DNA from: Heterocephalus glaber
Taxonomy: Eukaryota; Chordata; Mammalia; Rodentia; Bathyergidae
NCBI RefSeq assembly: GCF_000247695.1
Contig: NW_004624843.1
Location: 5,424,604-5,488,603, forward strand
Length of the DNA stretch: 64,000 bases
Reading direction: 5' to 3'
The translations under genes and the position numbers were made by a program. Shown here in pieces: positions 48,588-59,305 of the stretch (positions are counted from its first letter, which is position 1; every line of letters begins with the position of its first letter). Below the pieces are notes generated by a model. It saw only the letters and a list, made by a program, of their open reading frames with translations, ran no database searches and was not told where the DNA came from.

Positions 48588-48865
48588 AAAATTATAATGA
48601 TTAAGCCATGCGTCAGACTACGTTAAAAAATTTTCATTTTAAATTAAACCCAGTTTTCAGTCCCTAAAGGTATTTGATTTTCTTTCTGGCTACAGTAATC
48701 CATTATATAATCCACAAATATACTGCATTGTTCTTGAAAAAAATAAAACATTTGTTGCAGTACATATCCTGCTTATGTCATCTCCCATCCATACTCCTAT
48801 TTGTCTATCCGTCCGTCCTTCTGTCCTTCCCTTTCTCCCCTTGGCCCTGCCTTTTGCTTTTCTTT

Positions 48866-48922
48866 TTGCAGTGCTAGTGATTGAACCCAGAGGGCTGTGC
48901 ATGCGAGGCAAGTGCTCTTGGG
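48866..48922 (-). repeat. ID-like SINE, old, truncated
   Basis: cagtgctagtgattgaaccc to gcgaggcaagtgctc; preceded by a tccgtccgtcc-type run. Confidence 0.7.
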
Positions 48923-50120
48923 TTCCTTCTTCCGTAGGGTACTTAGCTTTCTTTCAAAGGTGTTTAGTTTCTTTCAGTTCTGCTTGCTTAAGCCTGGCTA
49001 ATGATTGCCTGCCCCAGAGATGTCAGGGAGTTTGTGGGTATGTGTACCAGCTGTACCAGCAAACGTGAACAGGAGGACTGTGGGGAGTGGGACAGATTCC
49101 AGCTGCTCAGGAGCCTTTCTGTCCGTCTCCAGCCAGAAACTGCTGTGTTTTCAGTGCTCTTGTTAACCAACAGAGTGGGTTGTTAGCCCTCCATGGCTGG
49201 GCTGCAGCTCAGTGGGTATAGAATTTAAATTTTTCTATCTTACCATCCCAAGTTTTATTTATAAGTAAATTGTTGGGGGAGGGTAAATATCAATACTTGG
49301 GTGAGATTCACTTTCAGGCTTTTCTTTAGTGTGAGGAACTATTTTTAGTGTTGATCTGATAATATGTATCTGAATAAAGGAATATAAAGTCCCTTGTTGT
49401 AAAAGTTTGCACATAAACAAGCTTCAAAGTCTGCCCCATAATTCCGCTTTTGCTCTTGGAGATTGGGCACTTGTAAGCTCCAAGTCTCACAGCTGTAGAT
49501 TTTGTTGGCTGAGTGCCTCCTTGCTCCATCTGAAGTTTTCCATAAACACCACTTTTGGCTGTGGGTCAAACATGCACACAGGTGCCCTTTTACTGCTCTT
49601 TCTCCTTAGGAAGTCCACTCATTCGGACCAGGCAAACACCAACACTGCATTTTAATTCAATTTTTAAAAGAATCTTATTTAGATTTAATACATTAAAGCA
49701 TTTATCATCACTGGGGACATTATATGTGACATGCTGCTTACATATTTTATTTAGCACCTTTTATACATAGAGTTACTGTGATGTAAGAATGAATTGTATT
49801 ATATAGGTAGTATAGTGTTCTTGTAAAATGGTCATGGTTCCTACATTGAATTGAAAAAATATTTAAGTTTATGTTACTGTATCTTGAAAGTCATAAGCAA
49901 CTTCAAGACTGACGAAAGCTTTAGATCCTTTTCCTTAAAAAATACTAAAAACCATCCTGGCTCATAGTGTGCTTCTAGTTCAGGGATTTGCAACCCTGAG
50001 CTCATTCATTGACTGCAGGTTAGGAATATTTGGTTCGGGCATGAATTTGTAAATTATTTAATTAGGTTTACTTTCTTATGGTACTGGGGGTTGAACTCAG
50101 GGCCTATATCCTGAGTTATA

Positions 50121-50137
50121 CACACACACACACACTT
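50121..50137. repeat. (CA)n short microsatellite
   Basis: acacacacacacacac between an old ID-like fragment (50079-50115) and a B1. Confidence 0.85.
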
Positions 50138-50142
50138 TATTT

Positions 50143-50237
50143 TTTATTTTGAGACTGGGTCTCCTTAAGTTGCTAAATTGCCCACATTAGGCTTGAATGT
50201 GCTGGGATTACAGGTATGCACCACCATGCCTGGTTTA
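50143..50237 (-). repeat. B1-like SINE, shortened
   Basis: ttttgagactgggtctccttaag, end ccaccatgcctggt. Confidence 0.8.
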
Positions 50238-50325
50238 AAGTTACTTCTAAATAAGTTTGTTTATGATTTAATGGTTACGTTTGTTTGCTTGCTTACTGAT
50301 TTATTTATTTATTTATTTAATTTTA

Positions 50326-50410
50326 TGGTTTTTTTGGTACTAGGGATCGAACTTGGTTCCTTGTGCTTGGGCAGCAGGCGGCGAAACCACTGAGCTAAAT
50401 CCCTGGCCCT
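50326..50410 (-). repeat. ID SINE in B1 tail cluster
   Basis: ggtactagggatcgaacttgg through ctaaatccctggccc, followed by tgattgatttattgatt. Confidence 0.93.
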
Positions 50411-50448
50411 GATTGATTTATTGATTAAAAGAATTCATTGATTTTTTT

Positions 50449-50530
50449 TCTTTTTGGTACAGGGGATTGAACTCGGGTCCTTGTGTTTGGGCAGCAGGCA
50501 GTGAAACCACTGAGCTAAATCACCAGCCCT
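50449..50530 (-). repeat. ID SINE in B1 tail cluster
   Basis: ggtacaggggattgaactcggg through ctaaatcaccagccc, followed by tgatttattgattgag. Confidence 0.93.
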
Positions 50531-50540
50531 GATTTATTGA

Positions 50541-50678
50541 TTGAGATAAGGCATCATTTTGTAGCCCAGGCTGGCCTTTAACTCACTGTGTAGCTCAGGC
50601 TGGCCTCAAACTCATGATCCACCTGCCTCAGCTTCCTGAGTGCTAGAATTACAGGCATGTGTAACCATTCCTGGTTTA
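50541..50678 (-). repeat. B1 SINE whose tail received two IDs
   Basis: gagataaggcatcattttgtagcc, both arms, end aaccattcctggttt. Confidence 0.88.
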
Positions 50679-51002
50679 GGGGCATATATTTTGAAAGTAT
50701 TTCTGCAGGAAGATTGTAATAAATTTAGTTCCTTCTCCCCGCCCCCCTTTAAAGATATAGACAGACTGTCCCCAAATTATACCTTGCATGACATGTCTAC
50801 TTGTCAGATTTGGTTCCTAGATTGTCCTCTTTCTATTGACATTTTTGTAGATTTTTCTGGTTGCTTCCACTGGGCCTGATTTGTGAGTAAACCACTGAGA
50901 ACACTGTAGTAGAAATAAACCCCAGCTTAGGTTGAATGCCTAGGTTCTGTTTCTGATTTGGTGTGACTCAGCTGTGTGATCCATCTTAAGAAACTATAAG
51001 TA

Positions 51003-51112
51003 GGGGCTGGGGATTTAGCTCAGTGGTACCGCACCTGCCTCACAAGCACAAGGTCCTGAGTTCGATCCCTGGTACCAAAAAGGAAGGAAGGAAGGAAAGA
51101 AAGGAAAGAAAG
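51003..51112 (+). repeat. ID SINE with (GGAA)n tail
   Basis: Flanked by agaaactataagta and agaaactacaagta; tail is aaggaaggaaggaaagaaagg. Confidence 0.94.
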
Positions 51113-51839
51113 AGAAACTACAAGTATCCTTTTCCTCACAGCAACATTAGAGATGGTGGTGTTTGACTTAATCTCCTGTGGTTATTAAGAAGATCAGATG
51201 AGGTATATCAGTGCATTGTGACAACTGTAATGTATCAGGTCATCTGTTTACATGTATGTCCCTGGATTATGGGCCTGGAGAGCAGGTGCCATGTCTAAGT
51301 CTTTTCTTTGTTTTTAATCCTATTTGTCTAATTGTGTTTGTTTATTGAGGAGGCGATCGTGTTGATGTTTGCTAGAGGTTTGAGTAAAACAAATGGTAAC
51401 GTAGTGCCACTTCTTTGGGAAAATATTTGGCAGTAATAACAAATATTGAACAAGCTATGACACAGTAGTTTCATACTTAAGTATATTATATACCAAACAG
51501 AAATGCAAACATGTGCTTACCAAAATTTGTATCTAAGAATTTTCATTAAAGCACAATTCATAATATCAAAAAACTAGAAATAACCTAAATTTGTGTCAGC
51601 CGTAGAATGAGAGTAATACAATGATGTCCCGTATGGCAGTGCAGAATACACCCCTGTACTCTGTAGCAGGGTGAATGGATCTGCATGAGTTCAGTGAAGG
51701 AATTTAGATATAAATGAATATTCCATTTATATAAAAGAGTTCAAAAGAGACAAAACTAATATTTGGGAATAGATGTCAACATATTTACTGTGGAAGAGTG
51801 TGTGAAGATTTTTGAGAGCTCCTGATTTTTCTTTTTAAA

Positions 51840-51945
51840 AATTTTAGTTTGAATCAAGGTCTTGTCAACTTGCTTAGGCTGGCTTCACACTTGCACTCCA
51901 TCTACATGAGCCTTAGGAGTAGCTGGGATTATAGGTACAGATTTT
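51840..51945 (-). repeat. B1-like SINE, old
   Basis: gtttgaatcaaggtcttgtc, end gtagctgggattataggtac. Confidence 0.65.
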
Positions 51946-52066
51946 TTTAATCTAAAGTGGTGGTTACTTGCATATTATTTCCTTTTTGAAAATTCAGCAA
52001 GCTGTACATTTGTGATTTTTGTGCTTTTTTGGTGAGAGTGTTATATTTCTTTTAACAGTTTTCTTA

Positions 52067-52151
52067 GGGCTGGGGATTTAGCTCAGCGGTTTCGCCGCCT
52101 GCTGTGCAGGCGCAAGGACCTGAGTTCAATCTCTGGTACCAAAAAAAAAAA
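52067..52151 (+). repeat. ID SINE
   Basis: Exact target duplication agttttctta at 52057-52066 and 52152-52161. Confidence 0.95.
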
Positions 52152-52482
52152 AGTTTTCTTAAAGGGAGGAGGAGGTAAGCAAAGTCTACCTATAAGTTCT
52201 TGAATCTTTTTCTCCCTGAGGGCATAACTCCGCCTACTTGCTCTTCCATGTGGGATATAAGAGTCCTTGTATGTAATTTTTGTTTTCCTTTGTTTACCAG
52301 AGAAATCATAGTCTAAATCTATTATAATTGATAAAGGAAAAATATATTACAGTGTTTACAAATTATTTTGTGGAAACAGTCACTTGATAATAAAATTTGA
52401 ATTTGTTACAGTTTTTTGAACTTGAACAGGCTAGTGGTCTTTACTCGTCAAGGTATATTGATCAGAGTTAGAGCTAGAGTTT

Positions 52483-52584
52483 TATTTTATTTTATGCAGT
52501 TCAGGCTGTACTTGAGCTCATGGGATTCTCCTCCCTCAGCCTTGTGAGTACTGGGATTATAGGCATGCACCACCACGCCTGACG
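52483..52584 (-). repeat. B1 SINE, 3'-truncated
   Basis: tgcagttcaggctgtacttg to ccaccacgcctgac; flanked by agagctagagttt copies. Confidence 0.87.
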
Positions 52585-52636
52585 TAGAGCTAGAGTTTAA
52601 AACCAGGTCTAATGACTTCAAGGTGATGCTTATTTC

Positions 52637-52637
<1 letters not shown>

Positions 52638-52672
<35 letters not shown>

Positions 52673-52674
52673 TC
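52638..52674. repeat. (TTG)n microsatellite at SINE tail
   Basis: About 12 TTG units next to the T-tail of the minus-strand ID at 52680. Likely grew from that tail. Confidence 0.9.
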
Positions 52675-52679
52675 GTTTT

Positions 52680-52757
52680 CCTGGTACTGGGGATCAAACT
52701 CAAGACCCTGTGCTTGCAAGGCAGGTGGGGCACCACTGAGTTAAATCTCTGGCTCGA
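52680..52757 (-). repeat. ID SINE
   Basis: ggtactggggatcaaactcaag through gagttaaatctctggctc. Confidence 0.92.
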
Positions 52758-52798
52758 TCCTACATTTTTGGTTCTTGGTGCTCTTTATTTCTATGTCA

Positions 52799-52932
52799 AA
52801 AAAATTATTTTTGAGACAGGGTCTCAATATGTAGTTCAGGCTGGCCCTGAACTCACTATATACGTAGTCCAGGCTGGCCTTGAACTCGTCAGTCCCCCTG
52901 CCTCAGCCTCCTCAGTGCTGGGATTATAGGCT
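52799..52932 (-). repeat. B1 SINE
   Basis: gagacagggtctcaatatg with both arms and a 5-bp insertion (tacgt) between them; the 5' end is cut off after ataggctg. Confidence 0.9.
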
Positions 52933-53113
52933 GTCAAATCTTTTTGGCAAGAAGAAATGGTATAAATGTTTAATCAAACTTTATGATGTACAGGTTTTTC
53001 AGTAGTTTGGGAATCACAAGACAGTTTTCAGTAAGTAAAAAAGCTAGATTTTTTCTTCCTACAGTTTTTTCATTTTTACTCTATCCTGTCTTTTATATTT
53101 TTCTTTTTCCTAG

Positions 53114-53156
53114 GTACTTGTGAGTACAAAGATAAAGAAGATGAAGAAGCTCCTAG
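53114..53156 (+). other. Candidate GIGYF2 poison exon (43 nt)
   Basis: A long pyrimidine tract ending tttttcctag at 53113 is followed by a 43-nt GA-rich segment and a gttaag donor at 53157. Spliced between the 41-nt exon and exon 56836, it would encode TCEYKDKEDEEAP, shift the frame and bring in a TGA codon within the next exon. A second donor (gtgagt at 53120) would instead define a 6-nt microexon that keeps the frame. No homologous exon is known to me, so it may be a decoy. Confidence 0.25.
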
Positions 53157-53273
53157 GTTAAGAAATAATGTTTAAAGGGTTCATGTGAAGGAAAATATAG
53201 ACAACAATGTGAAAAAAAATTTTAATGAAAAAATTATACCATTTTATAATTACAAAGATAGTGAACATTTTAA

Positions 53274-53303
53274 TTTTAGTATATGTGCTGCCAAAGCGAG
53301 TAT
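53274..53303 (-). pseudogene. U6 snRNA 5' fragment (30 nt) with target-site duplication
   Basis: Reverse complement of the first 30 nt of U6 snRNA (GTGCTCGCTTCGGCAGCACA, then TATACTAAAA), with three changes. It is bounded by gatagtgaacattttaa (53257-53273) and gatagtaaacattttaa (53304-53320), 16 of 17 identical. The fragment ends at the natural AAAA of U6, suggesting internal priming. It is far too short to be a functional snRNA. Confidence 0.88.
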
Positions 53304-53336
53304 GATAGTAAACATTTTAAAAGGATAGCAGTATTA

Positions 53337-53419
53337 GGGCCGGGGATTTAGCTCAGTGGTGCTACCACCTGCCTCGCAAGCACAAGGTTCCAAGTTTGAT
53401 CCCCAGTACCAGAAAAAAA
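53337..53419 (+). repeat. ID SINE next to the U6 fragment
   Basis: Exact target duplication aaggatagcagtatt at 53321-53335 and 53420-53434, immediately beside the U6 target duplication. Confidence 0.95.
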
Positions 53420-53689
53420 AAGGATAGCAGTATTTAATGATAATGGAAGATGATACTGTATAATGGTTTGACTTCCCTTTTTTTGCGTGGTGGTGGGTAT
53501 ATTTATGCTATTAAGCCTGCCATTTGTCCTGTTTCATTCCTTGAATCTTTTTTCAGAAGAAAGTTCAAAAAAGCAAAATGCATGCAGATATTTTTTTAAT
53601 TTTATTTTTAAAAATTTACTTTTTTTATTAGTTCATATTTGTAGTACATTATTTCTCCCCCTCTCCCTCCCTCCTCTCCCCGCCTCCCA

Positions 53690-53806
53690 CCCTTTTGAGT
53701 CAGGGTCTTGCTCTGTATCCTAGGCTGACCTTGAACTCAAAACAATCCTCGTGCCTCAGCCTTCTGAGTGCTGGGATTACAGATGTGTGCCTCCACAGGG
53801 GCTCAT
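53690..53806 (-). repeat. B1 SINE without internal duplication
   Basis: ttttgagtcagggtcttgctctg, preceded by a C/T-rich run. Confidence 0.85.
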
Positions 53807-54007
53807 AGTAATATTTCTTGTTTCAGCATTTATAGCTGGCAAAAAATTACAATGTCTAATACATTTATGCTGCAGCAGCAAAACTAATATGTGCCTGTTT
53901 GCATTATTACAAAGATGTATAGTAGAATAGTATTTGCTGTTATAGATGAAAATCATTACACAACAGGCAAACAGATCTCTAGTATCTAAACATAAAAGTT
54001 ATTCTAG

Positions 54008-54126
54008 ACACAATGACATGTATCCTCAGACCCTTACTTAAAAGGCTGACACACAAGAATCACTTGAGCTCAGAAGTTTGAGGCCAACCTAGGTAACAGA
54101 AAAATTCTGTCTCCCCCAAAAAAGTG
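54008..54126 (+). repeat. B1-like SINE, old
   Basis: cacaatgacatgtatcctc to attctgtctccccc; no internal duplication and resembles the early 7SL monomer. Confidence 0.7.
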
Positions 54127-54257
54127 AAAGCTTAGTACAGGTAAATGATTTTCTGTTTTTAAGATTGTGGGATTACTAGTACTTACATAATTTAAATTTT
54201 TTATTCAGTAAAACCTTTAATAGTTTATCATGCTAGGAAAAGTGATAATTTGGGTTT

Positions 54258-54337
54258 TTTTGCCATGCTAGGGATTAAATTTAGGGCCGCACACATGATA
54301 GGCAGATGGTCTACCACTGGGTTACATCCCCAGCCCT
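54258..54337 (-). repeat. ID-like SINE, old
   Basis: catgctagggattaaatttaggg through gttacatccccagccct. Confidence 0.8.
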
Positions 54338-54455
54338 AAACAGGTTTTTTAATGACTTACAGGTTTTGCCATTCATATTGCGTTGTTTACATTGGTACAT
54401 TGATTACTTTTTCAAAGGTTTGGTATAAAAGTAGATGATAAAAATGAGTGGTTTA

Positions 54456-54474
54456 TCGATCCCCGGCACCAAAA
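54456..54474 (+). repeat. Minimal ID SINE remnant with target-site duplication
   Basis: Only tcgatccccggcacc and the first A's remain, bounded by aaaatgagtggttta at 54441-54455 and 54475-54489. Confidence 0.88.
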
Positions 54475-54860
54475 AAAATGAGTGGTTTAGCTAGCCACCT
54501 TATCCATCATGTGATAGCACTGTATGTCCAAGTTTCAGCTCAGGGCCTCACACATAATTATTTGTGGCTGTCTGATTTGTATACATTAGGACTTCTTTGT
54601 TTTTAAATCCTCTTTGTAAGTATAACTAAATTTGTCATCAAGTCATATAATGAAAGCGCTGCTTTGTGAGAATGGATTGTCCCTTCTTGGTCTAAGCAAG
54701 TGAGACAGGCATGGAGTATGTTTGCATTCAGATCCATAGGACTTGGCATTCCATGTGCTATAAATATTAGTTGAATGATCAGAAGATTAACATTTGAACC
54801 CATCTATGCTGTTTAAAGTGGTGTTTGATTTTGGACAGTTTTCCTGGGTTATTCTACTTT

Positions 54861-54941
54861 TTTTTTTTGGTACCAGGGATTGAACTTAGGACTTTGTGCT
54901 TCCGAGGCAGGTGAGGCACCACTGAGCTAAATCCCCAGTCC
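54861..54941 (-). repeat. ID SINE
   Basis: ggtaccagggattgaacttagg through ctaaatccccagtcc. Confidence 0.93.
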
Positions 54942-55317
54942 CCTGGGTTTTTTTGTTTTTGAGTTTGAGTATTGTTAGCTGTAAAATGAAAAAGATTGAT
55001 AAGTGAGTGTTTTTGTTATTAATGATTATGTTACAAATCACCATGAACCTCAGTGGCTGCTAGCAACAAACATGACCTCACTTTCTGTGGGCAAGGAAAA
55101 CAGGTGGTCTGGCCCAGATCTGTGAGGGTGGTCAGGGTGTCTGCCAGCCTGGCCATCATCTCATCTCCACTTCCAAACTCACTTATTTTTCTGGTGGTAA
55201 GCCTCAGTTCTTCACCATATAAGCTTCCCCACAGGGTATCCCACCACAAGGCAGCTGACTTCTTTCAGAGAAGGTGTCCAGGATCAAAGCCATAGGCTTT
55301 TACTTACTGTTTGTTTG

Positions 55318-55403
55318 GTTTTTTTTTTTTTGGTACCGGGGATTGAACTCAGGACCTTGTGCTTGCAAAGCAGGAGGTGGAACCACTGAGCTAAATCCCC
55401 GGC
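55318..55403 (-). repeat. ID SINE
   Basis: ggtaccggggattgaactcagg through ctaaatccccggc; agccatagg occurs on both sides, 25 bp away on the left. Confidence 0.93.
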
Positions 55404-55469
55404 AGAGCCATAGGTTGTAAAAAACAGCATCAGAAGTGTTATTTCATCATTTAAAATGTATTATGTTTG

Positions 55470-55567
55470 TTTTTTTTGTTTTGTTTTGTTTTTGGTACCC
55501 AGTATTGAACTCAGGACCTTGCACTTTCAAGGCAGGCAGCAGAACCACTGAGCTAAATCCTCGGCCC
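55470..55567 (-). repeat. ID SINE with (TTTTG)n tail
   Basis: Flanked by ttaaaatgtattatgtttg (55451-55469) and ttaagatgtattctgtttg (55568-55586). Confidence 0.95.
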
Positions 55568-56835
55568 TTAAGATGTATTCTGTTTGCCAGGAGTCAGTCC
55601 AGCCCACACTTAGGGGAAGAGTATTACCAGAGATAAGCAGGCAAGGATTGTTGGGGGCTTTTAGAGTTGCCGCCCCTAACGAGAAAGTGGGTTGTATTTT
55701 CCCAGTGGGTGATCCTCCCCCTTTCTAAGATACTTTATTCTGTAATTGAATAATGCAGTCTGACATGCAGGCAAACCAGATGCTGAATTATATTTACTGT
55801 GTATAAAATGGCACAGAAGAGGATAATTAGAAATTAGGATTTCCTCATTATTAGATAACATTGTTCAAATTTTTTCACTTTTAGTGTGGTGTAATTAAAA
55901 AGTGCCACTAAGAGAATGTGCAGCTGTCTTACAGACTGAGAACATCAGTATGTTTTGTTTTGGATTTTGAACTACTTTGATGTGAGATTTAATGTGGTGT
56001 TATAAATTTATATGTTAGCACATGAGCAGTGGTAATTAAATAATCTGTTTATGTAATTTAGAATTATTATATGTAGTTTACTTGGCATACCAGGCTCTTT
56101 TCGTTAATGCAACTCGAGATACTAAGTTAGACATAGCTTAGCTTTGAGTTTTGTTCAGAAGCAATTTGTTGTATGCCTATGTTGTGCTAGATGCTAGAGT
56201 AAATGGAAAATTATAACTCAAAGTCTCTAGTTTTGAATTTATAATCTGTTCTGGAATAAGAAAGGTTGAAGTGTACTAATTTCCTGTTTAGGCAGAATTA
56301 CCAGTATAGGGTAGTTAAATAAACTGCATCATATAGTAAAAAACGCTGTATAAAAAGTATGTGTGAGTAAGGGAGAATTCGCAAAATACGCTGTTAAGAC
56401 AGCACAGATACAAAACAGCATGCACAACACCAGGAGGTAGCATTTGTATGTGTGTGGGTACATGTGTATAAGTGTACCTATAAGCATTGTTTTGAAAGCT
56501 TTATAATAAACTTCTGATGGTGCTTACTTCTGTGGAGTATGACTGGGAAGTCTTACATTGGAAGATGATTCGTTCACTTTTGTTACATGACCTTTTTAAA
56601 AATGCATTCTACAGATTGACTGACTAAGGCCATCTATGAAAAACTAATTGTCCAGTTTATGGACACTTAGCTTTAAGAAAAATGATATGTATATATATTC
56701 AGTTACTTTACTGACACTTTTAAACATTAAATTGGCGTATTCTTTTGGAAAATTTGAGCTGTCAAGTTTGTTTTTCAAAATCTTTACTAACAAAGGCACA
56801 TGTTTACTTACCATGTTTTCTTATTTTGTTTATAG

Positions 56836-57015
56836 GGAGACCAAATTTTGAGGAAAGTGGACCAACATCGGTGGGGAGAAAGCATGAATTTATACGGTCA
56901 GAAAGTGAAAATTGGCGAATCTTTAGAGAGGAACAAAATGGAGAAGATGAAGATGGAGGTTGGCGACTAGCTGGGTCAAGAAGGGATGGAGAGAGGTGGC
57001 GGCCTCACAGTCCTG
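56836..57015 (+). CDS. GIGYF2: GIGYF2 coding exon (RPNFEESG...RPHSP)
   Basis: Encodes 59 whole codons, beginning RPNFEESGPTSVGRKHEFIR and ending SRRDGERWRPHSP, flanked by a tttatag acceptor and a gtaaga donor. It matches human residues about 179-237 and is strongly charged, with no recognisable folded domain. Phase 1 on both sides. Skipping it would therefore keep the frame (180 nt), whereas inserting the 43-nt candidate exon at 53114 just upstream would shift the frame and create a TGA early in this exon. Confidence 0.97.
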
Positions 57016-58558
57016 GTAAGAATTTTGTTACATAAAAGTACAAAGGGACCGAAGTAAGTGAGAGTGTGATGAAAGTATTAGAGATTTTGTTTTTAAAGAG
57101 GCACGAGAAAAATTTATTAGAAGTAGATATAGGACACACAAGAGCGGAGTGTGGGTTTGCAAAGAAATGAGGCACCAGTGTTAGGCATTGAGTGAAAAGG
57201 TAAACTGGTTTTAAAAAAGAAAAGGAGGGGTCATTTATGCCATCATACTTAGCCTTATTACTATGAAGAAATTTCAGCATGAAAACTTCCCATCTATTCA
57301 GTTGATTGAAATCACTTTTGTTTTCCTGGGGCAAAGAGTATCGTTTAATGGAAAGCACCTGGCTGCAACTGCAACAGAGAGGATTTCATTCACATTTGTG
57401 GAGCGCTTAATCTTTTAATCTTAGCATTCTTTAAAATTTAACAGTACTGGGGAGGGTTGGGGAACAAAAACTTAGAAATGTATAATTATACACTGGGAAT
57501 ACATGTCCTCTTTACAAGTGGGTATTTTTTCCAAATAAAGGATTTAATTTTTCATTTTTTTTCTTCTAAAAAAATGTGATTTATGCTTATTTGAAGAATA
57601 AACTTTAAACCCAGGTCAGAGACATAGTCACAAGTTCATCCTTTTGCCCTTCTGACTTCAGAAAAAGGAGAGAGAATAGTAATGTTAGTAGTTCTAAAGT
57701 TCTTTTGTTGGACTCTTCAGAATGCTTCAAACTGTTCTTTTCGGACATTAGATATGCTGGTAATTAAAGACACTGGTGCTTTGTGTTAAAGTTCATCCCC
57801 TACCAAAGTGCTGATTCCATGCCTCATGATAATCAGATGCAACTGTAGCTTAAATCATGGGGTCATGCAGAACTTCAGTGTACAGAGTGTAGTGCCCTGT
57901 GCATTGCATGTGCATGATAATATATCAATAACCATATGCCAAAGAAGCTTACCTTCAATAGAGGAAAATGTAATAATGCAAATGATTTTTACTTTTAAAA
58001 ATATCAACAAAACCACTAGGCTACATCTGAGTAAACATTTTAACAGGCATTGATTTGTTTTATGGAATTGTAGATAGGTAGAAACATGATGAAGTTACTC
58101 TTTGGATAGAGTTAGAATGCATTTATACCAGCTCTTCATGCTGCCCCTTGGGTGGGTTTTCTGTCAGTATTGGGCATTGTGTACATCACAGGATCTAGGT
58201 ATTTCTCATTGGTCCGTGTCCTGGGCAACCAGGTGTTACAGTTCTCTTCAAGGCATTGGGACATTTTGTGCTGAGCTTGACTGTAAGCTGAAGGGTGTGT
58301 AGACTATGTTCCCAACGAGGATTTAGTGAAGAATGGACAGGATCTGGGTTGAGCAAGAAGATAAATTACAGCTGATCAAAAACAAACAAGGTGAATGTTT
58401 TAGAAGATGAGCAGTATTTCTGAGATCAAATATCTGATGTTGATTCTATAAAAGGTAGTTAAGTAAAATTTTAGTGTTTTCTTCTACTATTGTCCCCACA
58501 ATTTAGAATTTGGTTCTATATTGTTATATTGTCTTTTTCAACTGGACAGTCCTTTTGT

Positions 58559-58706
58559 TTTTTTTTTTTCGAGATAAGGTCTTGCTATGCAGTTTCGGCT
58601 GGCTTTGAACTCAGTTTGTTGGTCAGCCTAGCCTCAAACACATGGTGATCCTCCTGTTTCCGCCTCCTGTGTTCTGGGATTATAGGCATGTCCCACCATG
58701 CCCAGC
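58559..58706 (-). repeat. B1 SINE
   Basis: T-tail, gagataaggtcttgctatg, both arms, end ccaccatgcccagc. Confidence 0.88.
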
Positions 58707-58730
58707 AATCCATCCACTGTTTTATTTTTT

Positions 58731-58812
58731 ATTTTTTTGGTACCGGGGATCGAACTTGGGACCTTGCACTTGCAAGGCAGGTACTGGAACCACTGAGCTA
58801 AATCCCTGGCCC
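58731..58812 (-). repeat. ID SINE
   Basis: ggtaccggggatcgaacttggg through ctaaatccctggccc; abuts a second partial ID. Confidence 0.93.
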
Positions 58813-58869
58813 AAGGGACTTTGTGCTTTTGAGGTAGTCGGTGAAACTACTGAGCTAAATCCCTGGCCC
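58813..58869 (-). repeat. ID SINE, partial
   Basis: aagggactttgtgcttttgagg through ctaaatccctggcccc; the tail side is missing, so the two form a head-to-tail dimer. Confidence 0.88.
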
Positions 58870-59011
58870 CACTTTTTTTTTTGTTTTTTTTTTTTAAGGT
58901 TTTTTGAAACAGTATCTCACTATGTAGCCCAGGCTGGCCTCAAACTCACGGTGATTCTCCTGCCTCAGCCTCCCAAGTGCTGGGATTATAGGCATGTGCC
59001 ACTATACCTAG
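58870..59011 (-). repeat. B1 SINE without internal duplication
   Basis: Interrupted T-tail, gaaacagtatctcactatg, end ccactatacctag. tccatccac lies on the right, and again at 58709 left of the ID cluster. Confidence 0.88.
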
Positions 59012-59102
59012 TGTCCATCCACATTTTAAGACAGTTTAGGGTAAAGAATAGAGGTCAGAAAAAACCCACTACCAGTTCATTAAAATATACTGTTTACTTT
59101 TT

Positions 59103-59190
59103 TTTTTTTTTTTTTTGGTACTGGGGATCGAATTCGGGTCCTTGCGCTTGCACAGCAGGTGGCGAAACCACTGAGCTAAATCCCTGGCCC
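59103..59190 (-). repeat. ID SINE
   Basis: Flanked by tactgtttacttttt and taccgtttacttttt. Confidence 0.94.
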
Positions 59191-59219
59191 TACCGTTTAC
59201 TTTTTCAGCCAGAATTTTT

Positions 59220-59305
59220 TTTTTTTTTTTTGGTACCGGGGATCAAACTCAGAACCTTTTGCTTTCTAGGCAAGTGGCAGAACAATTAAGCTAAATCCCC
59301 GGCCC
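59220..59305 (-). repeat. ID SINE
   Basis: Flanked by cagccagaatttt and tagccagaatttt; gagctaaat is changed to aagctaaat. Confidence 0.94.

Noticed and set aside
49195..49225. ggctgggctgcagctcagtgg resembling an ID start
   Set aside because: Lacks the B box, 3' end and any target duplication; too little to call.
58642..59289. 215-codon open frame on the + strand
   Set aside because: It is a run-through of antisense B1 and ID SINEs (GSNSGPCAC, TTELNPWP repeats); the same peptides recur at many SINEs in the window.
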